Source: Perca fluviatilis
Lineage: Eukaryota; Chordata; Actinopteri; Perciformes; Percidae
Assembly (NCBI RefSeq): GCF_010015445.1
Contig: NC_053115.1
Span: 3,984,576 to 4,048,575 of the forward strand
Direction: 5' to 3'
DNA length: 64,000 nucleotides
A program made the position numbers and the translations under genes. The notes beneath the pieces were generated by a model, which was not told the DNA's origin, did not search any database, and worked only from the letters and a program-made list of their open reading frames with translations. Each line of letters starts with the position of its first letter. The first letter of the stretch is position 1. This document shows, one piece after another, positions 13,433 through 27,103 of the stretch.

Positions 13433-13458
<26 letters not shown>
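13433..13458. repeat. (TA)n microsatellite
   Basis: Thirteen TA units, followed by degenerate GTACAGTA repeats to about 13482. Confidence 0.9.
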
Positions 13459-13943
13459 CAGTACTACAGTACAGTACAGTAGTCCAGAACACAGGACCTT
13501 GTATTTACCTCCTGTATTTACTTTCTTGCTCCCGCCCCCAGACACATCCGACCAAAAAGAGAAGTGATCCAACTTGAGTGGTTTGTCGTGACGCATTTTG
13601 GTTCGCTTGGATCGTTCTCTGTGTGAAAGGAAACTGAACCAAGGGGAAGACGCTCCAAGGGCCTCCAGCTCCACAGAGCAGAGCAAATGTATTACAGGTG
13701 TGAAAACACCCTAAGAAGTTTAAGACCTTTTTACTACCACAAAGAATGTAATTTAATACCCATTTCATGGTCATGCTGGCCAAAGTATGAGACAAAACTC
13801 TCGACATTTATACCAAATCTTTGTCACTACTTTCCGACTGTATATGACAGCAATTCTTAATAAAAATGACTTAAACTAAAATAACTAATTAACTAAAGAT
13901 CTGCATATGAATTTTAAATGAAGTCAGGAACAATGCTAGGGGG

Positions 13944-14305
13944 TAGGGCTGCGATATGGAGAAAATCAGATATCACGATATTCTTGACCAAATACCTCGA
14001 TATCGATATTGCGGCGATATTCTAGGGTTGACAATTGGTGCTCTAACAAAATAACTTCACACTTAGATTTTAGATAAATAATCATCAGTAATGTGGACAT
14101 AATGTCTAAGTGGGGAAAAGGCAAATAATAGAACAGTTACAACAGTCTGGTAAGTTCAGAAAAGTACATCCCTGGCTTTACTGTAATGCAGCCTTTAAAC
14201 CCTGAAAAGACAACACTTATGTCATATTACGATATCCAAAATCTAAGACGATATCTAGTCTCATATCACGATATCGATATAATATCGATATATTGCCCAG
14301 CCCTA
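13944..14305. mobile_element. hAT-type MITE, CGATATCG family, copy 1
   Basis: Perfect 8-bp duplication CTAGGGGG (13936-13943, 14306-14313). Ends TAGGGCTGCGATATGG and ATTGCCCAGCCCTA are inverted repeats. Repeated ATATCGATAT palindromes lie at both ends. 362 bp, non-coding. Copies 2 and 3 are at 15555-15902 (opposite orientation) and 40942-41290. Confidence 0.92.
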
Positions 14306-14313
14306 CTAGGGGG

Positions 14314-15058
<745 letters not shown>

Positions 15059-15554
15059 GCACAACACACAACAGATCCTGACATGTTTGCACTGGAAACA
15101 GATGAGAGCCTCGCAGCGACGCAGACCTGAGGCGCTGGTGGACGAGCTGCTGCTTCATTAGTATTCATAAACATTTTTCTGCTCCAGGAAGAGCAGCCCG
15201 GCTGAGCGTGCCCAGACTGTGTCTGAGAATGGCCGGACACCGGCTAAGTGTGAAGGAGGAAAAGTGTTTTTAGCTCCAGTAGAAGAACTAATCTCCGTTT
15301 AAATTAACACGCCCAAACCACATATTTCATCAACATTATCGTATGCTGGGCATGTGTGTGCCGGGGTAAACAGGAGGAAGCATGTACATATACTCCACCC
15401 GTTGCTGGTGGTTCAATCGGGTGGCAAAACATTGGCGTCAATGTTGGTTTGAAATGCCAGAGCAGTGTGAATGTGAAGTGTAAATGTAGCAAGAGTAGCA
15501 ATGTAAATGTAGCCCTAGTGAAATGTTGTGGCAAACAACTTTATCACTAAGTAG

Positions 15555-15902
15555 TAGAGCTGGGCAATATATCAATATTATATTGATATCGTGATATGAG
15601 ACTAGAAATCGTCTTAGATTTTGGATATCGTAATATGACATAAGTGTCTTTTCCTGGTTTTAAAGGCTGCATTACAGTAAAGTGATGTCATTTTCTGAAC
15701 TTACCAGACTGTTCTATTATCTGCCTTTACCCATTTAGTCATTATATCCACATTACTGATGATTATTTATCTAAAATCTCATTGTGTAAATATTTTGTGA
15801 AAGCACCAATAGTCAACACTAAAATATCGTTGCGGTATCGATATTGAGGTATTTGGTCAAAAATATTGTGATATTTGATTTTCTCCATATTGCCCAGCCC
15901 TA
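15555..15902. mobile_element. hAT-type MITE, CGATATCG family, copy 2
   Basis: Perfect 8-bp duplication CTAAGTAG (15547-15554, 15903-15910). Ends TAGAGCTGGGCAATAT and ATTGCCCAGCCCTA. 348 bp, inverted relative to copy 1. It sits exactly at the left edge of a family B element, whose TAGTCT end begins within the right duplication. Confidence 0.92.
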
Positions 15903-15908
15903 CTAAGT

Positions 15909-16886
15909 AGTCTATATTTTGACGACGTTCCACTTCAGGGATTGCTCAGGTGCCGCCGGAAATTCTACTGGATGTCCCACTATGTAGGCTGGATGTGCGT
16001 CCCCTTCCTCTTTCTTTGTGTTGGCGTTCTAACCTCCAGTGGATTTGTGAGGACTATGGTTAACTGCTCCTCAGATCTCTGCAGGGTAAATCCAGACAGC
16101 TAGCTAGACTATCTGTCCAATCAGAGTTTTCTGTTGCACGACTAAAACAGACTGAACTCATAAAATGTATGACACGCCAATTCGTATGCCGTTTTTGCGT
16201 GTTATGGAGACGCATTATCGCTTTTTAGCGTGTTTATCAACGCCGTTCGGCTGCCATTGACCTGCATAACGTGTGAATTTTCATCGTAGCGAGTAGTATG
16301 AAAGGAGGTTGGTTGGGGGGGTGGATGGGTAAAACACGGGTATCGCGTCCCGCGTGTGGCGTTTTTCAACCGTTTTTTTAAGCCTTCCCCAATGTTTCTT
16401 TCCTAAACCCAACCGTTTATTGTTTTCCTAAGCATGTGACGTTGGTCACCGTTGTGTTTTTGTTGATTTTTTGTGTTACTAAAGCCTTTCCCAATGTTCT
16501 TTTCCTAAACCCAACCTTTTTTTTTTTTTTACACGTTCTTGCGATAGTACGGCACGTTCTCGCGATAAGACGCCACATGGCGATGCCACGTGGTGTGTAT
16601 GTTTACATCCGCTGTATACAGCGTAGACATACATAGCTCAAAATGCGTACAGATAACACGCCATTTGGCTTTAGGAAAGTGTCGTGTATGTTTACGCAAA
16701 GTCATGATGCCACGTTGACTAAAACTACTTTTGAACGTCCACGTTCCACCAAAACAAGTTCCTTCCCGAGGCTATTTTGCAGAGGCACCGTGGCTCCGTT
16801 TGGAAGCCAAGACGATTGTTATTGGTGTGGACTAGCAAGCCCCTCGTCCGCAGCGCTGTGGAGGAAGGTCTGGCAACGCGAGACTA
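15909..16886 (+). mobile_element. MITE family B copy split by a 568-bp insertion
   Basis: Left part 15909-16148 matches the B consensus from TAGTCTATA through GTTGCACGACTAAAAC. The right part 16717-16886 resumes at GACTAAAACTACTTTTGAAC and ends with GCGAGACTA. The intervening 16149-16716 is a separate element flanked by a duplicated GACTAAAAC. Confidence 0.85.
16149..16716. mobile_element. Inserted element with 9-bp target duplication (possible Mutator-like)
   Basis: GACTAAAAC is duplicated exactly at 16140-16148 and 16717-16725, at a site that is uninterrupted in other B copies. The insert carries CCTAAACCCAACC motifs twice and CG-rich GCGTCCCGCGTG, resembling 26700-27010 and 48195-48549. 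I could not find clear terminal inverted repeats. A 9-bp duplication fits Mutator-like elements, but classification is tentative. Confidence 0.7.
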
Positions 16887-18179
16887 TCTACTTAGTAATA
16901 GAATAGACACTGAGAGGCTGAGGTGGGTAGTTACATTTGTTGGACAGCATTGCACATTGCATATTTGCAGGAGTTATAAATGTTGTTTGAGGTTTTCATG
17001 GAATTTATTATGTTTCTTATTGAGTGTGCAAGACTGTGGGCCGTCTGGCGCAGCGCCTTACAGCTATACAAACACCCAGAAAGTGACTCAATGTGTTGGT
17101 TGAGTGTCTGTCTCTGGTCTGTCTTCAGCTCTGTATGTGAAAACGTTTGTTCCCTGCACCAGGTGCGTCATACTATTCGGGTGAAAAGAGATTTAATTCC
17201 AGGTGGAGATGTTTGATGCTGCCAAGTTTACATTCCCCTGAATATTCCAGACACTTGTGCAGAAACTGTGTCCCTCTGTTCCAACTTAATACACCCTCTA
17301 GAGGTGAAATTAGTTTGCAAAACTCATTTGATGGAAACACTGATGGATGAATTCACAAAGAAAGGATTGCAGCTGCTGATAGGTGGCTGGGTTGTCAACC
17401 TTTTCAGTTTTGTTTTGCCTAATTTGGGCAGGTTTATCCTTTTGTGAATTTGCCTGTGAATGTTCATACAAGTAGTTCTTAAATTCCACTTTTTGTGATG
17501 ACAAAATGCCTGCCTACACCACCAGCAACAACAACAACAACAACAACAACAACATATGTTCGTATGATGGACCGACCAGGCCAGAGGTGAACAGGGAAAG
17601 AAGGGAGAAATGAAGGAAGGCGGAATTTGCTGCATAACCCCACAGGTCCTTCTTTCTCTCCCTCCCATTTACATCCCTTTCCTGCCATCCATTGCTCATC
17701 ACTGACACTGTGTGGGCAGTGCTGCTGCCAGAGTGACTGATGGGCACCCTACACTGTCCCCTCCGAGCAGGAACATCAGGGCAAAAATGATGCAGTCTGA
17801 GAGCCTAGCTGAGTGGCCATGACAAGCTATGGATCCGCCCACTGCCCCTGCTGCTTTCAAGGGCATTTTATCCAAGTGAGGGAAAGGAATGGGGAGAAAG
17901 GGAGGAGCAGCTGTACATCATCTTGCTGCGGGGCACACGACGAAGAAGAAAAAATTGAAGGGGAGGGTCATCTATTATCACCACAAGGGGAGAAGTAGAA
18001 CCCCATCTGGTTCAGGCCTAACAGGACAGTCCCCAAAATGTCAGAGACAGGATAAGAAAAATAAATGGAAATAAGCCTCGAACAGAAAATGAAATGTCAT
18101 TGTGCATTACAATGTAAAGAAAACAAGTTTCTCTATGCAGCACAATGGCTAAATGAAGGATACCAGAGATTCAAGACGG
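16887..18179. other. Unassigned non-coding stretch
   Basis: No recognised gene or transposon ends. A 28-base ACA trinucleotide run lies at 17526-17553. Overlapping minus-strand frames at 17324-17747 read through that run and have no other support. Confidence 0.3.
17526..17553. repeat. (ACA)n trinucleotide repeat
   Basis: Nine uninterrupted CAA/ACA units. Confidence 0.9.
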
Positions 18180-18768
18180 TAGGGCTCCACAATATATCTT
18201 TTTTTTTTTTTATTGTTATCGTGATATCAACTTGCGCAACAAACACATTGCGAAAGGCTGCGACATATCGCGAAACACACTTAGAGATTTTTTTTGTTAG
18301 TAGAAGGAAAATATGAGTAGAAAACTGCACTTTAAAATGTATACATTTGACATTATGACATAATTTTATGGCATGGAGTCCTTTAGTGTGCTTGCATAAC
18401 TGCAGTGTGAAACTAACCGGATCAAATGTATACAAAACCAGGAACCTTGGTCCGGACCTTGGTTCAGACTTTCAGGTCTGAAAAGGCCCTTAGAGAAGTT
18501 AGAGTTACAGATCAACTGTAACTTTATTTCTGCCATTTTCTTTTCCATTGGTGCCTTTTATGTTCATTTCAATGTTCAATGTGTTCAATAAAACAATGTT
18601 GGAATTTTTATTTTATTTTATTCAACGAGCAATTTGTTGTATTTTAGCAGAATACTGCAAGCAGCAGAACTGAGTACACTTTAATAGCTGTTCATTTATC
18701 CCAAGTAATATCGTTATCGCTATATTTAACAATGGTATTGCATATTTTCCTCATATCGTGCAGCCCTA
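18180..18768. mobile_element. hAT-like MITE with TAGGGCTCCACAATAT ends, diverged
   Basis: Left end TAGGGCTCCACAATATATC and right end ATATCGTGCAGCCCTA are inverted repeats of the TAGGGCTG type. The interior is AT-rich, and a second diverged repeat (CCTTGGTCC, GGACCTTGG) lies at 18440-18495. Target duplication not clear. Confidence 0.6.
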
Positions 18769-21306
18769 CCAGAGGGTTTAAAAATCAAATCAACCCACAG
18801 GAAGATTACGGATGGCAGACATAAACTTACCTTCATTGTACAGAAGCTCAGGTGAAGTACAACTGACTCCTGGCCTGTTTTAACCTAGAAGAACCTGACT
18901 AGAACTGGATAGTTTGAACTCCAGAAAGATTTCCAAACGATTGACTTCAGAACGCCTCTCTTTCACACTGATGGATTTCCAGCCTGAGCATGGGTCTGTT
19001 GCTGTCAGACACCACCCTGGCTGGCTTTTTCCTCCTACAGCTCCTGCTCCGTCCTTTTTTTTTTTCCTGTGGTGTAGAACACACACTGAGGCTATTGAAG
19101 GACAGGCAACACCTCTGTCTACTCGCTTGCTCTGGGCGCTGTTGATGTTGGCATCTACAATAAAGGTTGCCTTTCTCTTTCCTGCATGGCCCGCCCCTGC
19201 CCTCCTGCTGGAGTTTTCACCTCTGCCAAGGAGAGCCGTGAGGCTGAAATGGAAGAAAGGTTGTGTGGTGGCGTTGTGCCGGCTGTGTGTGCCCGCCTGT
19301 CAGGGGAAGGGAGTGGCAGCCTGGTGTGACACACACACTTGATTACCCTGGCTGATTGGGGATTATTTTTGGCTTTCAATGGCACCCTCCTAAAACTGAA
19401 ACTCTACGCTGTGTTTTCTCCCGCAATAATCTCTTCCAGTCGTCACATCAGTGTAAATATTATTCATCTGACACCAAATACTTCTCTATTTCTTTAACTG
19501 CACTACATGCTGGTATCACATAACCAGAAAGTGGAACGTCGAGCTCTCTTCTCTTCCTCTCAGTCGACACCCTAGGTGAACTTGGGGAAGTACTTCAGTG
19601 TGGGCCACTCCCACTGAGTTATAGTTAAATATTGAAGGAGCAAATATAGCTCAGTGTTCACGAGACAGCATATGAGACACTTGAATGGCCTGAGAGGCTG
19701 AATGCAGTTTTCATTTTTGATCTAATTACAGAGAAAGACAAAGCACCTTTTCTCACATTTAACTCTGCTGGTCATTAGCATGATCTATGCTACAGAAACC
19801 ACACTCCCAAACAATATTTAAAGCTCTACTAATCACTTTTGTTATATAAATTTTTTCATGTGTTTCTTTTATTTAAATGTTTGTATTAATAAGTTACTAT
19901 GTGTAGCGTAACATAACTGTCGCTCATAGTGATGAACCAACAGATGAATGCAGTCCCATTGAAGCCAGCATGTTTTACGTTCGTCGTCTGTTTACATAAC
20001 TTACTCACAGAGAAGGCAAGAGGTTGTGACGCCGGTGACTTCAGGGAAGCAGGAGGATTTTCCGGTTCTGTTGTTTCTTTAAATCTCTGACTCCAGCAGT
20101 AGCCATGGTGTCTGGAAGGGTGCAGCTGCGAGCTACTGGTACGCTAACGTTACCCTGTGTCTTTAGCTGCATGCCACCAGCCGGTAAGCTACGCTGTGTC
20201 TGTTGGTGTTTTTTTGGGCAGACTTGCGCAAGTAGGCGGCGGTGAAGAGAGAAACAAATACTGGTGGAATCGTTGATCCTGATCGATCGCTTTTCGATTT
20301 AAAATCAAAATCGTGACACCCCTAGTGGAAACCAAAAAACGAGCTGCTGGATGTATACATCCATGCAATTGTTAAGCCATAGGAATGATAAAAGGTAATA
20401 GTGTGTAAAATGTGTGGTTTAAGCTCGCTCTGCTGTACTCAAGATGGAAACATTTTTATTTCAGAGTTGAAGAAATACTCACTCTTACTATACAGAATCT
20501 CTCTAGCTTCCGGCCTGAAGGATTATCAGCAAAGAGTTTACAAGCCATTACACAATCTACAGACACATACTGTAAAACTAATGCAGTGGCCCGATCATAT
20601 GACTCCCATTCATTGAGTGTAGCACTCCAAAGAGTTATCTACCATATGTAAAAGTCAATCTGCACGATTTACTTCACATAAATTCGCTGATGCATACTTA
20701 GAAATGTCCCCCTTAAATCATGCTCAGGCACAAATTGTTGCTAAGCCACTAAATGCCGCATTTGCTATTCTGATCCATGTTGGCAAGCGTATTCTGTCCT
20801 GTAGGTCCATGCAGCATTTGTAATGAGACTAATTGTGCTGTGAGTCCCATCTGGCAGAGCTGTCAATATTCGTCTTTATGAGCAACACAAACAGGTCCAA
20901 AGTACACCTCATGCATACCAACAAACACTGCCAGTTAGCATAAGTGAAACAGAAGCGATGGGAGTTATTTTAAGGACATTTAAGACAGCACATGCTGAAC
21001 AGGAAGATTTATGAGGAATATGTCTGATCTGTTCTAAGGCTTGGCCAAGCTGGGGCCAAGTAGGGGCCACTAAAATGCTTACTGTGTTTTAAAATATCCT
21101 TAGCACTTAGACCTTGTGATGAAGTGACATCTGGTTGACTCTTCCCAGACCCAGAGATCCATTTTCCGCCCCTTGAACACTTCCCTTTTCAGATATGACC
21201 CCTGCTAACCCTTTGAACTAGTACTTCCTCTACATATCTCGAGACAGAGGGGCCCTCCTGCTCCACAGTCCACTGTGACAACAGCTTGTGTTTGCTTGTT
21301 GCGCTT
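18769..21306. other. Unassigned stretch containing one MITE right end
   Basis: Around 20260-20325 the sequence CGATCGATC... ATCGTGACACCCCTA looks like the right end of another hAT-type MITE; the left end was not found. The 142-codon frame at 18914-19342 has no recognisable domain and no codon or splice evidence. Confidence 0.3.
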
Positions 21307-21560
21307 CTGTCCAGGATACGAAATTACGAATCCCACTATGGCCACGCCAAGACCCGCCCTACGAAGCAGCTCGATTGGTTGGGATTAGGCATTTCACCTC
21401 GAGTGGTTAAGGTTAGGATAGCCGACTGGTCAGGAGATAGGACCTGTACAAATGGGGTTTCGTTACCTTACGTTCTCATGGACGCCTGGCCAATAAATGA
21501 TATTGAAAGGCTGGTCTTGGCGTGGCCATAGTGGGATTCATAACATCGCGTCCAGGACAG
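21307..21560. mobile_element. MITE with ~50-bp terminal inverted repeats
   Basis: Left end CTGTCCAGGATACGAAATTA... is matched inversely by the right end ...CGCGTCCAGGACAG, and inward the 23 bases GAATCCCACTATGGCC-ACGCCAAGACC are an exact inverted copy (21330-21356 versus 21510-21536). 254 bp. The 81-codon frame across it is part of the element. Target duplication not identified. Confidence 0.8.
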
Positions 21561-21570
21561 ATATCTTCAA

Positions 21571-22003
21571 CAGGGGGTCCGGGACCCCTAGGGGGTCCTC
21601 GGAGCTACTGCATGGAGGCCACTAAATTATTTGTTTTATCATCAGTATTGTCAAAAATACATGAAGCCAACATACTATTAGCAAATATAAATCAGCTGAT
21701 GCCTTTAGGTAAGGTAGTCACTAACATCCACAGATACAGTTTATCCTAAGGATTCACTGTGCCACATGTATGTTTAACATTAAAACATGATTTATGAAAT
21801 CATAGCAACAATTCTTATTTTAATAGCTTAGTATTCTATGAAAAAAGGTATGTATACAGGCTTTAGGCCGCCCTACACGTTATTGTAGGCCCAGGTTAAT
21901 ATGCAACTTAATTTAATAAAAATGTTGTGATGTAGTAGGGGGTCCCTGCTCCATCTCTTTTCATGTAAGGGGTCCTAGGCTTAAAAAACATTGAAGACCC
22001 CTG
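21571..22003. mobile_element. hAT-like MITE with CAGGGGGTC ends
   Basis: Begins CAGGGGGTCCGGGACCCC and ends AAGACCCCTG. GGGGGTC recurs near both ends. CAGGGG termini are common in hAT elements. Interior AT-rich, 433 bp. It starts 10 bases after the preceding MITE. Confidence 0.55.
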
Positions 22004-23029
22004 GTGTATGATATGTTCTAGCTGTCTAAAAATAAGAAGTTAAACCTCCAAAACTAATGTGAGCAGGCAAGCAGGATGGTAACTAAACAGCAAGTCATGC
22101 TGCTGTCATATGGAACAACCATCTCCTGTGCCACGGTGTGAAACGTGTGACGACTGCTGCTTTTCCAAGAAAGGGAAGCCAAATGCTTCTGCTACATTTG
22201 CCTCTCATGATTATTACATGGATGACAGAATATATAGAGTACACTATTTATGTGCCTTATTTGTCAGCAGTGTCAACCTGCTTCATTCGTGTGTCAGTGT
22301 GCAAACTAATGCTGAAAGACCTCTAATACACAGCCTCAGCACCGTCTAAAGGATCAGTTTCATGTCGAGGAACACTAAAATTTCAGCAACTTTCCATTCC
22401 AGTGAAATATGATTTGGACAGTCAGCAGAAGTTATTTCCCCAGGCTAGAAAAAAACGCATGTCATGAAGAGGAACTGGTAATTGTTTTCAAAGAATGAAA
22501 AGGTGAACAGTGCGGTATATCAAAAACAACAGGAAGGAACATTTCAAGTCATTATTTTCCACAAACTACTTTTGAGGACTTCCATTTAACCATTTGTCAG
22601 CTTTTAAGCGAGGTGAGCTCCGTGTGACCCTACCAACTATTTGTCAACCCAAAGTTCGATTGTGGGACTTCCGTACCTCTGGTTGTTTTTTGAAGACTTT
22701 AGTCGGTGACTCAAAAAGCAGGAATTCCCCTTAGACAGGAGTTTCTGTGTCCTGAGGGGATGAATGCGGCATCTGAATATCTGCCAACTGAACAGCCTGA
22801 CAGGGCCTGCCCCAGCCATGTTAACGTAATCGCTGGGTAGGATCACTCCTCCCTACTGTGTCTCCCTTCCCTTCCCTGAGGTTATCTGTTCACTTAAAAA
22901 CACCACATTGTTTCCCTTCCATGGAAAGAGATTACCACCAGTATGAAATTAAACAGAACTGCCTTGTAACTGACCGAAGTTGGAGAAACAGCCTTTCTTT
23001 TACTGTCTATGGAGCTAGCTGACATGAGC
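22004..23029. other. Unassigned non-coding stretch
   Basis: No gene or element recognised. Short frames at 22110-22349 lack support. Confidence 0.3.
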
Positions 23030-23275
23030 TACGATCTGAGCTACTGAGCATGTGCGAGTGCAATCAAAGATAGTACAGAAGAAGAAAAGAGGTCTCACTC
23101 TGTAGCTAAAACAGAGACCTGAACACAGGGTGAAAAGAGGAGCTGCAACAGTGAGAGAGAGCTGTGCAGTACAACAAAAATATAGTGTTTTTTGAAAATG
23201 AAACCATGTAAACAATGGTACAACCTTAAAATACAATTATGAACCTGAAAATGAGCATAATATGGGCGCTTTAAC
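23030..23275. repeat. Dispersed repeat ending ATAATATGGGCGCTTTAA
   Basis: The AATACAATTATGAACCTGAA ... AATATGGGCGCTTTAA end is one I associate with a widespread fish MITE. The left boundary was not defined. Non-coding. Confidence 0.4.
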
Positions 23276-26174
23276 AACAACTAAATGGTCTGACATGTGG
23301 CTGTGTTTCACTGGAAAGGATTCCAACACCGGGACATCCAACAGTCTGCAGCTAAAGACACAGAGGAGACCAGCTGCACTTTGAGACACCATGACCACTG
23401 CCGGAGTTGTCGGAGAAACAACACCGACTAGACTTATTGGTGCGTTTAAGTGCACCTTGTAAGCTCAAGGTGCATTCAAAGTTGTTGTAAAGTACGCTTT
23501 TGCCATTTAGTGGTTCTTCTTTATGTCGTTTATCAGCAACTGTTTGGTGAATTAATAAATCATTTAAATTGAACCATATGGCCTTAGCAATAAACAAGCC
23601 GTTCTTTAGTGCTCTTCTTTTTTATCCGTTCGGTCACCGGCACTGTTTTTAAAGAATTGTTTTAGCACCGATATCGTAAAAAAAACAAAACAATACCAAA
23701 CCCTACTAATCAGCCACTCTGGTATCCAGAGGTCCATCCTGCATTTTATCCCCTTTCTTCACATTACAGTGTTTTGGGAGCTCGTCATCTTAACTTCTGG
23801 AAGTGTTTTTCTGCGGTAGGAACACACGGAAAAGCCAGCAACCAAGCCAAAATCACCATGGGCCATCTTGGTTAGAAAGCAAACGCAGGCCCGTACCACA
23901 AGTGGTAAAACACCCAACTGCAACTTACAGTACTACCACCTACACCTCTGATATGTTATATTCTGTATGCTATGTTGTTAGAAAGACCCCTTTGAAAGCA
24001 CGGGTGATATTCCAATGTAAAACAATGAGAAAATAGAAGTATTTCTTTTCTATGGTCAACGGGAGAACGATGGCAGGAAATGAGGGGAGAGAGACGGGGA
24101 ATGAGATGCAATAAAGCTCCCCGGCGACCGGGCTACTCAACTCAAGTACCTGTTTATCGAATGGTTCTCATAATTTATGTGCACACATGAACCAGGGTGA
24201 ACTCATGAGGTAAGTTTAAACTGTGCATTTCTCACAATCACATAAGCAAGGTTAATCTATGTTTCTGTGTGTTTGTTATATTTTTGCATATTCTGTGATG
24301 TACACGTACATGGAACCTGTCTGCATGTGTAAATGAATGTGTTTTTTGGTAAAGACATATCATTCAGCTCTGCAGCAGCACAAATTCGCCTCAAGTAGTC
24401 ATGCTACAGTGAGAGCTGCTGTTAGCTAAGAGCAGGGGCTTCGGATCTGCAAGTCTCTTCGTTCTGAGGTTAAAACAACCTTTTTCAGAAGAAAATATGT
24501 CAGTCAGTCTCTGCAAACCCAAATTACACATCCAAAATGTGTTACACTGCCCCACTATTACAGTATAAAAAGGATTTCACCCCAAAGGAAACTAGCATCA
24601 ATCTTTTATCCTAATGTTCACTACAGCCACAACTTGTGAGAGCATGTGGTTTATTCTCTTGTGTAGTGGCTATGCTGTCATGTTTAGGAGCAATAGTTCA
24701 CTTGTAACTGCAGCCTGGTTGCAACAGTGAAACTAAAACAATATGACACACCATCGTTCACAAGTTACAGCATCTCCAGAACGCCTGTTATGTCTGCTGA
24801 CAATAATGGTGGTAATAAATCTAAGAGACAGAGCACCAGCAGAATAATCCCCTGCAGCTTTTCCCTGCCACATGTTACCGGGCCTAATGGCAACCTGTTG
24901 ACACCAATCCCAGACACCCACTGGGCTAATGCTGGGCATGCATAAACAGATTGTAATCCGCATGCACGCTGGCTGAACCATGGGCTTATCACTGGGCTAC
25001 GTAATCAGTTAAAGTTCTTTGGGTGCAATTTATTTGGTCAGACGTAAAATTATGTTCAGAGATGCCTTAAAATGTGAAGAAAAGTGAAGTTTGGTAATCA
25101 AGATCTCATACATAAATGACAGCTAATTAAGTGATCATATTGCCAGTTCATCTAAATATCTGCATTTTTGCGGATTTGCTTGAGGAGCTGGATTGTTAGT
25201 TAGAGTTAACATTTTGTTAACTCGGACGTGTGAATGTGCACCTTTGACCGAATGCAAACTGTATACTGACAGGGCTGACTTTTGAGGGAACACACAATGG
25301 AAGGAACTATTATTTTAACTGTATGGCTGGGTATCATTTGATAGTTTGTTAGTATTAGTAAGTAATAACTTACTACAAATTTACTTTGGGAATTATAAAC
25401 CCAGTTTTTGCATTTAACAAAAGAAGCGAAAGAAGCCATTTTTCCAAGACAACAAAATGGTAGCCAACACACTTCCATCAAATAATCACTACATCACCAA
25501 GCTTCAGGCAGACTGTCCTCCCCTGAAAAACGGCACCATAAGTGGTTTGTTCAAGCAGCAATTATGACACATATTTACATTGATAGTGGCAGCGCCCTCT
25601 AGCTGCCATAGTAATTATGACAGGGGTGGTGTATGGGTCACACAAGCACAGGACATTCACTCAGGAGACGGGGGTTTGTGTCCCGTTTAAAAATAAAAAT
25701 AACAAAGAGGTTTATTATAACTTTATGGAAGAAACAAAACTATGTCACGTTCAACTTCAAAAAGACGCCCTGACCTGCAGAAAAAAAGTCAGCGGAGACA
25801 TTTAAAAAAGCATTCACGACTTTTTTGAAAACGCGGTTTACTCCATGAGATAATAATGTAAAACAGATGCTGGCAGTTACAAAAAAAGACGCCAAGTGTG
25901 AACATAGCCTTAGAGGGTAGAAATAAACTACCCATTTTGTCATATGTTTTGAAAGACTTGTTGACTTCAGGAGGATGTCTGAATTCATTTTGGTGCACCA
26001 CTGTTTTGTGTGACGGGACCTAATGACCTCACGCTACTTTCTCATTAAGTGGTGTGAAAGCCATAATTCACACGAAAAAGAAAAAATGCTTATGATTTTT
26101 AGGTGCTGAGATGGACCGGACGAAGGTCTCACAGTGACAGAACAAGATAGATGCCCCACACAACACATCTGTAG

Positions 26175-26177
<3 letters not shown>
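23276..26177. other. Unassigned non-coding stretch
   Basis: About 2.9 kb of mostly low-copy-looking sequence. A possible MITE right end (ACCAAACCCTA) lies near 23706. The part at 25770-25915 ends AAGTGTGAACATAGCC, inversely resembling GGCTATGTTCAAACTTGGC at 43845-43863, so it is probably a dispersed repeat. No gene recognised. Confidence 0.3.

Positions 26178-26233
<56 letters not shown>
26178..26233. repeat. (CA)n microsatellite
   Basis: Twenty-eight uninterrupted CA units. Confidence 0.97.
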
Positions 26234-26236
<3 letters not shown>

Positions 26237-26267
26237 TAAAAAGTACAATATTTACCTCTGAGATGTG

Positions 26268-26330
26268 GTGGAATAGAAGTATAAAGTACCTTAAAACTTT
26301 ACTTGAGTAAATGTAATTTACTTTCTAACC
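26268..26330 (-). mobile_element. Fragment of the ACTTAAGTAC MITE family
   Basis: AGTACCTTAAAACTTTACTT and GAGTAAATGTAATTTACTTT are inverse matches to the left end of the element at 29462-30005. Confidence 0.5.
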
Positions 26331-26570
26331 ACAGTGTCAGTTAAACATGTATATGTGTTTGTAACTAAGTACATTTATGGCAGAACTAAAAGTTTTTTTT
26401 TCAGTATTTCCCAACCTGGATTCAATTTACTATTAAATTCTATTTTTGAAGTGCCTAATGTGAACAAAAATCTTTCATATTGATCCAGTATTGAGCGAAA
26501 GTGCTGTAACCGGCAGCCATGAATCGGGCTGCAATGTAATGCAATGCAAATGGTATATATTAGACAGTGG

Positions 26571-27095
26571 TAGGGCTGTGCAATTAATCAAATTTTGATT
26601 TAGATTTTTGCTCCAAATGATCACAACAATGTAATCGAGAAAAACGATTATTTTGCACATTACATTTTGCAAGTAAACTCTTATTTTGTCTTGTGTTCTG
26701 ACAACATATCCTCACTCCCATCGTATTCCCATCGCGTAAAATACGGACGCTTGGTCAGGTGCCTTTGGCGTAGTTATTTCCGCTAAAAGTCTCCTTTAGC
26801 GTCATATCTAAACACGCTTCATCTAAACGCGCTTAGTTGGGACCATTGGAGTCACTTTGGACGCAGTTAGGTTAAGGAAAAGATCGTGGATGGACTTCGT
26901 GGAAGGTACGTTTCCGTGACACGTCGGACAAGAGTGGGACAGTTGGGTTTAGGAAAAGAAGAACGTGACATTTGTGTTTCATGAAAAGAAGAACGCAACA
27001 GTCAAAAGTCAATAAGAAATCGTGTTAAATAATCGTCATTTCAATAGTGACCAAAATAATTGTGATTATAATTTTTCCATAATCGAGCAACCCTA
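26571..27095. mobile_element. hAT-type MITE with perfect duplication and a nested element
   Basis: Perfect 8-bp duplication GACAGTGG (26563-26570, 27096-27103). Ends TAGGGCTGTGCAATTAATC and ATAATCGAGCAACCCTA are inverted repeats. The middle (about 26700-27010) is a different, CG-richer element with CTCACTCCCATCG and GACGCTTGGTCAG, shared with 48195-48549. 525 bp in total. Confidence 0.88.
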
Positions 27096-27103
27096 GACAG
27101 TGG

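Noticed and set aside
18914..19342. 142-codon plus-strand frame
   Set aside because: No domain; contains a run from a poly-T tract; no splice or start context.
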